Source of the DNA: Neocallimastix lanati (nom. inval.)
Lineage: Eukaryota; Neocallimastigomycota; Neocallimastigomycetes; Neocallimastigales; Neocallimastigaceae
DNA: 52,500 bases
NCBI GenBank assembly: GCA_016946835.1
Contig: JACVTC010000010.1
Span: 1,115,001 to 1,167,500, forward strand
Reading direction: 5' to 3'
Notes under the pieces: generated by a model
Database searches by the model: none
What the model was told of the DNA's origin: nothing
Seen by the model: only the letters and a program-made list of their open reading frames with translations
In this document: in pieces, positions 27,736 to 39,605 of the stretch
Layout: every line of letters starts with the position of its first letter
How positions within the stretch are numbered: the first letter of the stretch is position 1
Program-made: the position numbers and the translations under genes

Positions 27736-29430
27736 AAAATTTATATATAATAATTTTTTATAATATTAAATATTATAGGTTACATTCTATCTCTTAAAAT
27801 ATTGGCAGATTAAAAAAAAATGAAAAATACTTATTTATACATTATTTAATTCTATATAATATATTGAAATTGATATATTTAATATAGTTAATATATTGTA
27901 CGAAATATAACAATTAATTTACCTTTTTTTTCTAAATAAAATAAAAACAGCAAAATTATGGTAAAATTAATATTTAATAAATTATCTCTAAATATATATA
28001 AAATCAATTTTATATAAATAACTTTTTTTATATTAAATATATATTATATAGTATACAATAGATTAAATAAATTATATTATTGTATATATAATTTATTATT
28101 ACAATAAATTCATTGTTTATTATTTATAAATAAATACTCTTCTTATTATTTATTATTTATTATTTATTATTTATTATTTATTAATAAATACTCTTTTTAT
28201 TATTCAATATTTATTATTTATTATTCAATATTTATTATTTATTATTTATAATATTTATTATTTATTATTTATTATTTATTATTCCTTTATTTATTATTTA
28301 ATTCTTAATGCTTAACTTTTTTTAATTATTATTATTTAATATAAATATATTATAATTTATACTTTTTTTTTTTTTATTTCATTTGTATTCATCTCTAAAA
28401 TTATTTAATATATTTAATAATATATTAATATAAATAGTATTATATGAATTATATTAAAATGAATAATGAGAAACTGTAAATTTAATTCATTTGAATAAAC
28501 TAATTACATATTAAAAATAAAATTAATATATTATGTTTACATATTTGGAACGATTAAATTTATTACAATATATGAAATTAATTAAATAATATAATTTTTG
28601 CCAATAAAATTGAATATTAATCTATCTCAAATACAATTAAAATAAATAATTTTCCATTCATCCATTATAATTGATTATTATTATATATTGTAAATATAAT
28701 TAGTATTTAATCAATTAAATTGAATTATAGCTATATTTAAAATAAAATATATTCGACCTCATATATTAATTTAATTTATGTACTGGTTTAGAATGAGACT
28801 TTACATGTATTGTGGCTTTATTTTTATATAGAAATGTGGCGTATTGTGTTATATATAAATAAATTTTAAACTAACTAATGAAAAAGTTAAACAAATAAGC
28901 AGTGAACTAGTAATAATCATCATTAACAATAAGCAGTGAACTTGTAATGATCATCATTAACAATAATATAATAAAGTAATTAATAAAAATAAAAATAATA
29001 ATAATTAACAATTATTTCAATAATATTAATAATAATAATAATAAAAGATTGATAACATTTTATTTTTAAGGAAAAAAATTTTTTTTTAAAGAATATTTAA
29101 ATAATTTTTTTTTCATATTTTATAATATAAAACTTTTTAATTTTTAAATTTTTTTTACATTTATTTATTTGTTTGTTTGTTTATTTAAAATATTTTTTAT
29201 TAACTACAAGAATACTTTATTTTTTTTAAATACAAAGGAAATTTCATAAATATTTTATTTTAAATAATATTTTTTTATTTTTATAAAATATTTAAACTTT
29301 AAATTTTTTGATATTTTAAACATTGATGAAGTGATTAAACAAATAGATTTAAAAAGTTAAAAAAAATTTTTTTTCAAAAATTTTAAAATAAATATATAAA
29401 ATATTCTTCCAAAATAATTTAAAGATATAT
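27736..29430. other. Intergenic AT-rich DNA with a 34-bp duplication
   Basis: Contains (TTATTA)n patches at 28144-28285. The stretch 28385-28960 is somewhat more mixed and ends in a near-perfect 34-bp tandem duplication (AATAAGCAGTGAACTAGTAA unit, at 28894 and 28928). No open frame or recognisable RNA. Confidence 0.65.
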
Positions 29431-29432
29431 AA

Positions 29433-29795
29433 AACTTTTAATTTTTGTATTATATAAAAATATTTTTGTTATTTAATATTTTTTTTAAAAAAATATTCTT
29501 TTATATTAACTATATATAAATATTTATAAAGTTTAATTATGATATAAAAATAAAAATTATTAATAGTAAATTAAAAAAAAAATAAAATTTTTAATTTTTG
29601 TATTATATAAAAATATTTTTTGTTATTTAATATTTTTTTTAAAAAAATATTCTTTTATATTAACTATATATAAATATTTATAAAGTTTAATTATGATATA
29701 AAAATAAAAATTATTAATAGTAAATTAAAAAAATGATATAAAAATAAAAATTATTAATAGTAAATTAAAAAAAAAATAAAATTTTTAATGCAAGT
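29433..29795. repeat. 153-bp tandem duplication plus partial third copy
   Basis: A block starting ATTTTTGTATTATATAAAAA at 29441 recurs 153 bp later (29594) with almost full identity through TTAATAGTAAATTAAAAAAA. The last about 40 bp (ATGATATAAAAATAAAAATT) repeats once more. All AT, non-coding. Confidence 0.85.
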
Positions 29796-30739
29796 GTAAA
29801 TGATAAAAAAGTAAATATATATATACTATTATTATTATCATAAAGAATTTCTTTAATTACTAAAACAATTTACAATTCAAAAATTTATTAAAAAATTTAT
29901 GTATTATTTAAAATTACTAGAAAATTTATTATTGATTAAAGGTATTATTCTATTAATATTATAATTATTATTGTAATGATTATAAAATATGTATTTTATA
30001 TAAAAATTCATATAAAATCTATAATTATCTTTTTTATAATGTTGGACAAAAGATTACTTGTTAAAAAAAGTTATGATTGATGTTTTATAAAAAATGAATG
30101 TAATAATAATTTATTTTAAAATAATATAAATTATTAAGTATAATTATTTAGTTTACAAAAAAATAAAAATAAAAAAAAATATTATTAAACATTTCTAAAA
30201 TAAATAAAAAAGTATTATCTAAATATTCTTTAAATAATTTAAATAAAATATTTATTCTTTATATTAATATAAAATATATAAATTAAAATTTATATGATTT
30301 TAAAAATATATATTATTTAAATATTCCTTAAAAAAAATATTTGTTATAATATATAATATAAAAAAAAAGTATATTAAATAATATATTATAATATAAAAAA
30401 TAATTTTTCTTATATTTTATTTTATTTTATTATTTTTTATTTTATTTTCTTATTTTTTTTTTTTTTTATTTTTATTTTTAATTTTTTTTTATATTATATT
30501 TTAATATTCACTATTTAAAAGAATTGTAACTATTTAAGTTATTATGTTAAAAAGCAAAATAATTATATATATATATATATTATTATTATTATTATTATGA
30601 TACTGATTATTTTTATAAAATATTTATTAATTATAACAAATATTTTTTTTAATATTTATATATATACTTTTTCTTTTAAACTGTAACTTTATTTAAACAA
30701 ATATTTATATAATAATAATAATAATAATAATTTTTGTTA
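29796..30739. other. Intergenic AT-rich DNA
   Basis: AT-only sequence with no open frame, RNA signature or repeat longer than short slippage tracts. Confidence 0.7.
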
Positions 30740-31680
30740 TAATATTCTTAAATTGTCAAATATTTGTGTTAAGATATTATTATTTTTTTTTAAATATATA
30801 TAAGTTTTATACAAATTTTATAAAAGATACTAAATATTTATGTTAAGATACATATTATTATTTTTTTTAAATATTATTATTTTTTTTTAAATATATATAA
30901 GTTTTATACAAATTTTATAAAAGATACTAAATATTTATGTTAAGATACATATTATTATTTTTTTTAAATATTATTATTTTTTTTTTAAATATATATAAGT
31001 TTTATACAAATTTTATAAAAGATACTAAATATTTATGTTAAGATACATATTATTATTTTTTTTAAATATTATTATTTTTTTTTTAAATATTATTATTTTT
31101 TTTTAAATATATATAAGTTTTATACAAATTTTATAAAAGATACTAAATATTTATGTTAAGATACATATTATTATTTTTTTTAAATATTATTATTTTTTTT
31201 TTAAATATATATAAGTTTTATACAAATTTTATAAAAGATACTAAATATTTATGTTAAGATACATATTATTATTTTTTTTAAATATTATTATTTTTTTTTT
31301 AAATATTATTATTTTTTTTTAAATATATATAAGTTTTATACAAATTTTATAAAAGATACTAAATATTTATGTTAAGATACATATTATTATTTTTTTTAAA
31401 TATATATAAGTTATATACAAATTTTATAGAAGATAATAAATATTTGTGTTAAGATACATATTATTATTTTTTTTTTTAAATATGTATACGTTATATACAA
31501 AATATATAAAAGATACTAAAGATTTGTGTTAAGATACATAATATTATTGCTTTTTAAATATACTAAATATTTATGTTAAGATACATATTATTATTATTTT
31601 TTAAATATATATAAGTTATATACAAAATTTATAAAAGAGACAAAATTTATAAAAGATACTAAATATTAAACGATAAGATA
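30740..31680. repeat. Tandem array of about 98/118-bp units
   Basis: The motif AAGATACATATTATTATT recurs at 30845, 30942, 31040, 31158, 31256 and 31374, with steps of 97, 98, 118, 98 and 118. The 118-bp units carry an extra 20-bp TTTTTTTTAAATATTATTAT segment. Further diverged copies continue to about 31660 (around 31451, 31530 and 31580). The array ends near an A-run of more than 40 (31706-31742) and sits just upstream of LRR family copy A. Confidence 0.85.
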
Positions 31681-31704
31681 TTAATCCATAATTTTTTTTT
31701 TTAT

Positions 31705-31746
<42 letters not shown>

Positions 31747-31805
31747 GATTAATAATACATATTATAAAGAAAATTTATTAAATTAACATTCTATTTGTGT
31801 ACTTT

Positions 31806-32515
31806 TCATAATAATCCAAATATTAGTATTGAATGCTCTAATAGTAGATTTTCTAGAGGTAATGATACTAACTAATTAAGGAAAAAAAATTAACTTAAAT
31901 CATTTTAATTATTATTGGTGTTGTGGAAGTTATTTTATTAGATATTTTAATTGGATATTTCAGAAAAAAAAAAGTTAATAATAAAAAGGAAATGAAAATT
32001 GAAAAATATTCTGAAATTATAAATATCTATCCTTCAGATAATAAACTATCTTCAAATAAAAATTATCAGATGAAATTCTTTTTGATGAAAAAGTAGAAAT
32101 CATTAATCAAATAATTAATACATTAAATGGTGTTGATAATATAATTAATAATAAAAAAAAAGATATCTCAAATGAAAATTATAAAGATTATTTTTCCATT
32201 TCTTTCGTAAATATAATTAATAATGCTCCTATTGAATCCAATATTTCTTCTTCTAATAATAATAGCATCAAAAAGTTTAATGTTCATTATATGGAAATTA
32301 TGACAGAAATTAATGAAGATTCTAAAATTGCCAATGAAAACAATTATATTACAATAACAATAACAATAAAAATAAAAGTTATAGTAAATGAATAATTACT
32401 TCCAACCTATAATGATGTGGTTATTGAAATTATAACTAAACGAAATAAATATATACATTCTTCTTCAGGCTCATCCTACGTTCAACGAAATATTTTACAT
32501 TCTGAAAGAGAATAG
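31806..32515 (+). pseudogene. LRR family copy A: eroded last exon
   Basis: Matches the last exon of copies B and D: an Asn-rich juxtamembrane stretch (NNPNIS.ECSNS), a would-be transmembrane segment, a basic stop-transfer, and a tail ending TYNDVVIEIITKRNKY. Several stop codons and frameshifts break it, including stops in the transmembrane region and just before the tail motif. The PPxY motif of its relatives is changed to LPTY. No LRR exon or signal-peptide exon is seen upstream; the sequence there is the tandem array. It is the oldest-looking member of the cluster. Confidence 0.8.
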
Positions 32516-34069
32516 AATCATTAACTAAAAAAGAATAAAATATTAATTATGTTATATCTCTATTTATTATATATATATATATATATATTGTGGTTGATAT
32601 AAAAAGAAAAAACTAAAAATATTTATTGATATTTAAAAAAAATAATGTTATTGCTACTAAATATTAAATGTAATTATAATGAATAAAAATTTAAATGGTA
32701 CTAAACCATCTATAATTTAAATTATAATTTCGAAGACAGTAAAAATTTATATATATGATTGAAAAATTTTTAAAGCATATATATATTAATATTATTATTA
32801 TGACGGTTCAATAGGTCACAAAATATAAAAATTCTTTAAAAATATAATAGTTGTTACTATTATATTTGTATTTTTTGTAATTTATAATTTTTATAAATAA
32901 TTAAGAAGGTATTAACAAAAATTAAACATCAAATAACCATTTATAATTAATGAACTAATTATAAAATTCTCTCAAAAGTTAATATTGAAGTGAGTTTAGT
33001 CAATCAATCTATCAATATATATTTAATTCAAACATTATTTATTATAATTTTTAGTATATTTTATTGTTATAAAAGATAGAACAATGAAGAAATAAAAAAT
33101 GAATAAAAAATAAAATATTAATAAAAATAATAACAATAACTAATCAAATATTAAATTTTAATTTTAAAATAAAATATTATTTGTAATATTATAAAAAAAA
33201 TCAAAACTTTTATTATTTTATTATATTAATATTTTAGAAGGAAATGTTTTTTTTCTTTATTTTTATTTTATTTTTTTTTACTATTTATTATTATATATAT
33301 TTTTATTTTCTATTAAATTTTTTATATTTTTTATATTTTTTATTAATTTCATATTTTTATTTTTTACTGTTATAATTATTTTTAAACTTTAATTATAAAA
33401 AAAAAAATAAAAAAAAATAAATTAAATTAAATATTTAAAATTTATTAAAATTTTTTTTAGTTAGTTAAGGAAACTTTATTTATTAATAAATTAATTATTA
33501 TGTGTAACATATGCGGATTGTTTTTTAAAAAAAAAAACAATAAAAAATTTAATACAATTTAATTTCAATATCTTTATAGAATCATAGAATCTTCTTATTA
33601 AATAGTTTATTATTAAAGATGAACTTTAATAAGAATTAGTTTTCAACAATAAATAATCACTTTTGTAAATAATTTTATTATATATATTAATCCATTTTTT
33701 CATAATAAATTTAAACCTTTTAATTTAATCCACGGTAAATTAAATCAATATAACTTTAAATATTGAAACTATAATATATTATATAAATAATAATAATATA
33801 TTAAATAAATCTAATGTAATATATTGGAAAATTTTAATGGTAATTATAATTTTATATTATTTTATTTTAAATTTTTTTATTTTTATTTTTTTTTTATTTT
33901 TATTTTTATTTTTATTTTTTTTCTTTTCTTATTTCTGAAAGTATTATTCATTTATTTTTGGTTTATTTAAAAAAAAAAAAAAAAAATAGAAAAAATTTTA
34001 AATAGCATCAATAAAATAAGAATAGAACAAAAATATTGAAATATCATTATAAATAAAAATTAAACCAAA
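32516..34069 (+). promoter_or_regulatory. Upstream region of LRR copy B, duplicated before copy C
   Basis: From TGACGGTTCAATAG at 32801 to the ATG at 34070 this sequence is largely collinear with 39513-40868 upstream of copy C, with short indels. Conserved blocks include AAGAAGGTATTAACAAAAAT, a T-rich stretch near 33240-33370 and an A-rich leader just before the ATG. It should contain the promoter, but I cannot point to a defined element. 32516-32800 is the 3' flank of copy A. Confidence 0.6.
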
Positions 34070-37000
34070 ATGAATATAGTTCTTTTATTATTAATCACTT
34101 AAATTACAATATTATCATTAATTAATGGAGAGATTATAAATCCAACAGTAGAGAATAAAGCTGTTGAAGGAGAATGTATAGCAGTAAATAAATTACTTGG
34201 AAAAGATCTAAATAACAATTGTTATTTATAAAAAGAAGTTACATGTCAAGATGGTTATATTATTAAATTGTAAGATATTGTATTTTTTTTTTATTTAAAA
34301 AAAGAAATTCACATATTAAATAATAATTTTATAAGAAATTATATAATTTATAAATTTAAATACTATTAAATATGAAAGATAGAAGGAAATTTCATAATTT
34401 TCTAAATGAAAACAATTTTTATCTTTATTACTTAAAATATTTAAAAACATTAATATTTTAATTATATTGATATTATTATTATTATTATTAATATTATTAA
34501 TTATTATTATTTATTATTATTATATTTACTAATAGTAACTTTTTTTTTTTTTTTTTTTTTTTTTGATATTATTGTTGTTTTATTTATATAGATCTATACA
34601 TGATGTAAATTTAAGTGGTACAATTCCAGCTGAAATTGGAAATCTATCACAATTAAAAGAATTGTAAATATATTAATTATTATATAATATATATATATAT
34701 TATTATTATTATTATTATTATTATGTTATATTTACTAATAACATTAAATATTTATTTATTTATTTATAATTATTTTTTTTTTATTTTTTTTATTTAAATA
34801 GAATTTTATATAAAAATCAATTGAGTGGTATTATACCTCCTGAAATTGGAAATTTATCTCAACTAGAAGTATTGTAATTATTATAGTTATTATACAAAAA
34901 AATATTGATAAAATTATAAAAAAGTAAATTATTATTATTATGTAATCATAACAAACAATAATAAACTTTTTTTTTTTTTAATTTTTAATTTTATATTTAT
35001 TTTTATTTTTTTAGAAATATATGTTACAATAATTTAAGTGGTTCTATTCCTTTTGAAATTGGAAATTTATCTAATTTAAAATATTTGTAACTATTAATCA
35101 AAATTTTAATAAAAATAATTATAAAATTATAATAAATTTTTTATTATAAAATGTTTTTGTCAAGTAAAATTTATTAATAATATCAAATAAAAATTTTTTT
35201 AAATAAATTTTTTTATTTTATGGTTTTATTAAATAGATATATTGATAATAATAATTTAAGTGGACCCATTCCACCTGAAATTGGAAAATTGAATCAATTA
35301 ATGGCTTTGTAAATAAATTATTTATAAAAAAAAAATAATTATATATATATTATGATATTAGTAATATATAATATTTATTAATGATAATAATATAATTAAA
35401 CTTTTTTTTTTTTTTTTGTTATTTTTATTTCATTTGTATAGGAATATGAACAATAATAAATTAATTGATTCAATTTCATTTGAAATTTATCTCAAATGAT
35501 AGTATTGTAATTATTTTAGTAAAAAAAAAAAAAAAATTAATGTAAAAAAAGTTAAAAAAAAAAAAAAAAAATTTATACATTATTGTTATGCAATAATAAT
35601 TATAATTTAAAAAAAAAAAAAAAAAAAAGATTTATTTAAATTTTTGTATATATTATTATATAATATTAATTATAATTTAATTTTTTTTTATTAAAATATT
35701 CGTATATATTATATATTTTTATTTTTATTGTTTAATATAAATAGATATCTTAAAAACAATAATTTAAATGGTCAAATTCCACCTGAAATTGGAATTTTAA
35801 CTCATTTAGAAGAATTGTAATAATAATTTTTATTATTAAAACAATATTTTAAGATATTAAATATAATAATATTATTATGTAATATAAAATGATATTAACA
35901 TATATATATATATATATTTATATATTTATTTTATTTTATTTTATTTTATTATTTTTCTTATTATTATATTTTAATATATTTCTTTATAACAATGAATTAA
36001 GTGGTCCTATACCACCTGAAATTGGAAATTTAAAATTTTAAAAAAAATTGTAACTATTTAAGTTGTTATATAAAAAAATAAAATAATTATAAATATATTT
36101 TTTATTACTATTATTATTTTAAAATATTTATTAATTATAAAAAATAATTTTTTAAATATATAAATATAAATATAAATATATATTTTTTCTGTTTTTGTTA
36201 TTTTGTTTAAATAGAAATATATATAATAATAATTTTTGTGGTGCTATTCCTCCATTACCAAGTACTTGTGTTTTGTAAAATACTTTTTTTTTTTTTTTTT
36301 ATTCCTTTATATAAATATTTTATATCAAATATTAATTAAAACAGTAAAAATTGAATAAAATATATAATATAAAAAAAAAAAAAAAAAATAAAAATAAAAA
36401 AATTAATTGAATGAAAGTAATATTAAATAATATTAATACTTTTTCATGATTATATAATTTATATAATATTTTTATTCCTTTATATAAATATTTTATATCA
36501 AATATTAATTAAAACAGTAAAAATTGAATAAAATATATAATATAAAAAAAAAAAAAAATAAAAATAAAAAAATTAATTGAATGAAAGTAATATTAAATAA
36601 TATTAATACTTTTTCATGATTATATAATTTATATAATATATATATATATATATATATATTTTACTAATAATAGAAAAATAGATAATAATCCAAATATTGG
36701 TAGTGATTGCTCCAACAGTAGTATTTCTAAAGGTAGTGGCTCTATGACACCACAAAAAAATAATAATTTAACTAAAATCATTTTAATTATTGTTGGAATT
36801 TTAGTGGTTATTATATTAGGTATTTTACTTTTATTTTTCAGAAAAAGAACTAATTATAAAAAGGTAACAAAAATTGAAGGTTCCTCGCAAATTATAGATA
36901 TCCGCCCTTCAGAGATTCTTCCATCATTAAATAAACATATTTCAGATGATAATATTGTTCCTTGTATTCCAGTTTTATCAATAAGTGATGAATCAGATAT

Positions 37001-37265
37001 GTCAATAAATCATAATCCAATCGACAGAACTGTTGATACTATCACAGAAGGGAATGAAAATTCTAGAGTTGCCAATAAAACGGATGTGAATAATATAAAT
37101 AATAATAGTAATAACTTTAGTCAAGAATTACCCCCAACTTATAATGATGTAGTTAATGAGATTATTACTGAGCGAAATCAATATCTGTATTCTAATTCCA
37201 GCTCATTAGGTGCTCAACAAAATAATTTAATGCCTTCTGTAAAAAGTTTAAATTATTTTAAATAA
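34070..37265 (+). pseudogene. LRR family copy B: membrane-type LRR protein, disabled
   Basis: Exons by alignment with copy C: 34070-34269 (signal peptide and N-cap), 34592-34663, 34802-34873, 35015-35086, 35237-35308, 35442-35506, 35745-35816, 35978-36049 (LRRs), 36215-36274 (C-cap with two Cys), 36674-37265 (transmembrane and tail). LRR consensus is of the plant type, NNLSGPIPPEIGNLSQL. Lesions: stop codons at 34100-34102 and 34229-34231 in exon 1; a 7-nt deletion and frameshift in exon 6; loss of the exon 8 acceptor (AG to AT at 35977) plus a stop near its end. The last exon is intact: KIILIIVGILVVIILGILLL transmembrane helix, RKR stop-transfer, and a cytoplasmic tail with EILPSL and PPTY. 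Two stops inside the first 54 codons make a full-length product very unlikely, unless another upstream exon is used. Confidence 0.85.
36296..36645. repeat. Tandem duplication of about 173 bp in copy B intron
   Basis: The block starting ATTCCTTTATATAAATATTT (about 36300 and 36473) is present twice, running to TTTTTCATGATTATATAATT. Copies C and D have one version at the matching place, so the duplication is specific to B. Confidence 0.85.
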
Positions 37266-37890
37266 GATATGAATAACAGATTAATTTTATCTATTCTAAT
37301 CCTATATAAAAAAAATATATATATAATTGTATATATAATTTTATATATTTTTTTTTTCTTTAAGTATTGTATTTATAAAAAAATGTAAATTTTAAAATTC
37401 ATATTATAATTATAATTGTAATAATAATAACAATTAATGAGTATTGATTAAATTATAATTTAGAAATTTTATTATTATAATAATAAAATAAATCATTATA
37501 GTTTAGTTAAAAAAGTAAACAACTAAATGATTAAATAATTATATAATTATATAACAAAATAAACGAATAATAAAATAAACATATAATAAAATAAACATAT
37601 AATAAAATAAACATATAATAAAATAAACTAATAATAAAATAAACTAATAATAAAATAAACGAATAACAAAATAAACGAATAACAAAATAAACGAATAATA
37701 AAATAAACGAAAAAACTATATAATGAAATAACGAACTAATTAAATTAATAAATTAATAAATAAATTAATAAATAAATAAATAAATAGAGAAATAAATATA
37801 TGAATAAATAGGTAAATAAATAGATAAAATCAATTTTATTTATTTATTATATTAAGTCAAAATGTTTTTTTTTTTTTTTTTTTTTTTTTT

Positions 37891-37926
<36 letters not shown>

Positions 37927-37966
37927 AAAAATAAAAATTAGAAATATTATTTTGAATAAAATAAAA
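37266..37966. other. 3' flank of copy B with a 16-bp tandem repeat
   Basis: 37555-37715 holds about ten copies of a 16-bp unit (AAATAAACATATAATA and variants with CGAATAAC or CTAATAAT). Shorter forms of the same repeat lie after copy C (about 43980-44020). Then come (AAAT)n and (TTTA)n runs. The plus-strand frame through the T-run at 37862 is not a gene until the exon 1 relic at 37967. Confidence 0.75.
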
Positions 37967-38635
37967 ATGAACGTAGTTAATATTTTATTAATTACTTTAG
38001 AAACAATAATGACAGTTACTAATAGACGGAACAGAAAGAGGATGCATATCAGTAAAAAAAGTATTAGGAAAATTACTTAATAATAATTATTATTGGTATC
38101 AAATAGTATTGTGATAATTATTCTATTATTAATCATGATTGTGTATGTTACATATTTAATTATAATAAATAAAAGATTTTTTTTTTTTTTTAATTTAATT
38201 TTTAAATAAAAAATAACTAAAACCAAATATTAACAGTTTTTAATTTATTTTAATATATAAAAAATTTTTAAATTTTATTTTAATATACGAAAGCTTTATA
38301 CTAATTATTTTTTTAAATAAAGTTTGGATATGTAATTTAATATTAATTTAATATCAAAGTTATACTAAAATAATACAGATTATGAGATCTTAAAGGTCGG
38401 CTTGAGAAAGAAGATATTTTATTAAATAGTATTTTTCAAACACATATATAATATTTATTTATAATAACAAATATATTTATAAAATTTTATTTTTTTTTAA
38501 TTTTTATTTTTATTTTATTTTTTTTTTTTATATTTTTTATTTTATTTAAATATTTAACTAGATCTTTATATAATAATAATTCTAAGCATTTCAGTTTCAC
38601 TTAAAATCGAAAATTTATCACAAAGAAATGTTAAC
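37967..38635 (+). pseudogene. Relic of an LRR-family first exon and one LRR exon
   Basis: 37967-38115 aligns to the signal-peptide exon of copies B and C (MNVVNILLITLETI, then after a frameshift ERGCISVKKVLGKLLNNN), with lost Cys codons. 38562-38635 aligns to an LRR exon: an AG acceptor, LSLYNNN, and after a frame break KIENLSQ. Nearly the same relic lies downstream of copy C and, in part, downstream of copy D. Confidence 0.75.
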
Positions 38636-39299
38636 CATAATTTTTATTATATAAAAAAACTAAAATTGAAATTACTAAATATATATATATATATAATATT
38701 GATAACTACTAAATAATTATTATTTATATCATATTTAATTATTATATAATTTATTACAGTATATTTACATTTATTTTATGTTAACATAAATTTATGTTAA
38801 AAAAAAAAAAACTCATATATATATAACAATATAATACAAATTAAGTTAACATATTAGGAATAATATTATATATATATAACTTAAATATTCTTATTTATTT
38901 AAAAGTTTATATTAAAAATATATAATTCTTTCTATATATTATAATATAATGAAATAGTAATAGATATTTTAATTATAATTAAATATATATAGTAGATTTT
39001 ATTTATTATATGAATATTTATAATATATTATATTCTTATATATTTATATTATTCAATACTAAATTTTATATGTAAATAATCCTAATAATAAACCATTCTT
39101 CATAATCTATTTAATATAGAGAATTTGGTTATAGTTTTAGGAAAAGATATTAATATTAATAAAATATAATTATATTAAAAATATGTAACACATAAAAGTC
39201 ACGCATATCACAAGAGTATTCATGTGATATAGTTCATTAATCATAATTATAATATTATTAATATTATTAATATAATTATATAATTATATAATTATATTT
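38636..39299. other. Intergenic AT-rich DNA
   Basis: AT-rich sequence without open frames between the relic exon and the structured island. No clear feature. Confidence 0.65.
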
Positions 39300-39605
39300 T
39301 TAGAACTTTAATTTTATTGGTAATATTCTTGAACCCGTGACTATCTTCTAAATTTATAATGGGGCAATTTTCATCTTTCCAGGGTGTTTTTCCTTAAAAT
39401 TGAAGTTGGTATTAGCTTACCATGGCAAGTATTCCTGTTTCTAGAAAATAGAATTTCTGGCACAGAAAGCACTTGTTCTGTGAAAGGATTAGTGTAGTTG
39501 TTCCACCCTCAATGACGGTTCAATAGACTCACTTAAAGGAAGCCCGTCATATAAAGCGACGTTTAAGGAATGTCTTTCACGTTAGCTTTATGTAGAGAGA
39601 GGTCA
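39300..39605. other. GC-richer structured island, candidate non-coding RNA
   Basis: About 300 bp with far more G and C than anything intergenic nearby, without an uninterrupted frame. Nested inverted repeats: ATGACGG/CCGTCAT (39512-39518 with 39544-39550); ATAAAGC plus ACGT against ACGT plus GCTTTAT (39551-39562 with 39579-39591); CACAGAA/TTCTGTG (39461-39467 with 39476-39482); AGGGTG/CACCCT (39381-39386 with 39504-39509), which would enclose the CACAGAA hairpin. This looks like a folded RNA. I compared it from memory with rRNA, U1-U6, RNase P/MRP and SRP signatures and found no match. A truncated trace lies at 32801-32820. Confidence 0.45.

Noticed and set aside
36744-37265. Copy B last exon as a stand-alone small membrane protein
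   Set aside because: The frame is open upstream into a splice acceptor at 36673, and the LRR exons precede it. The internal ATG is just a Met in the exon, although independent use cannot be fully excluded.
39300-39605. Ribosomal RNA, snRNA, RNase P/MRP or SRP RNA
   Set aside because: I compared it by eye with the conserved signatures of these RNAs and found no convincing match, so it is left unidentified.
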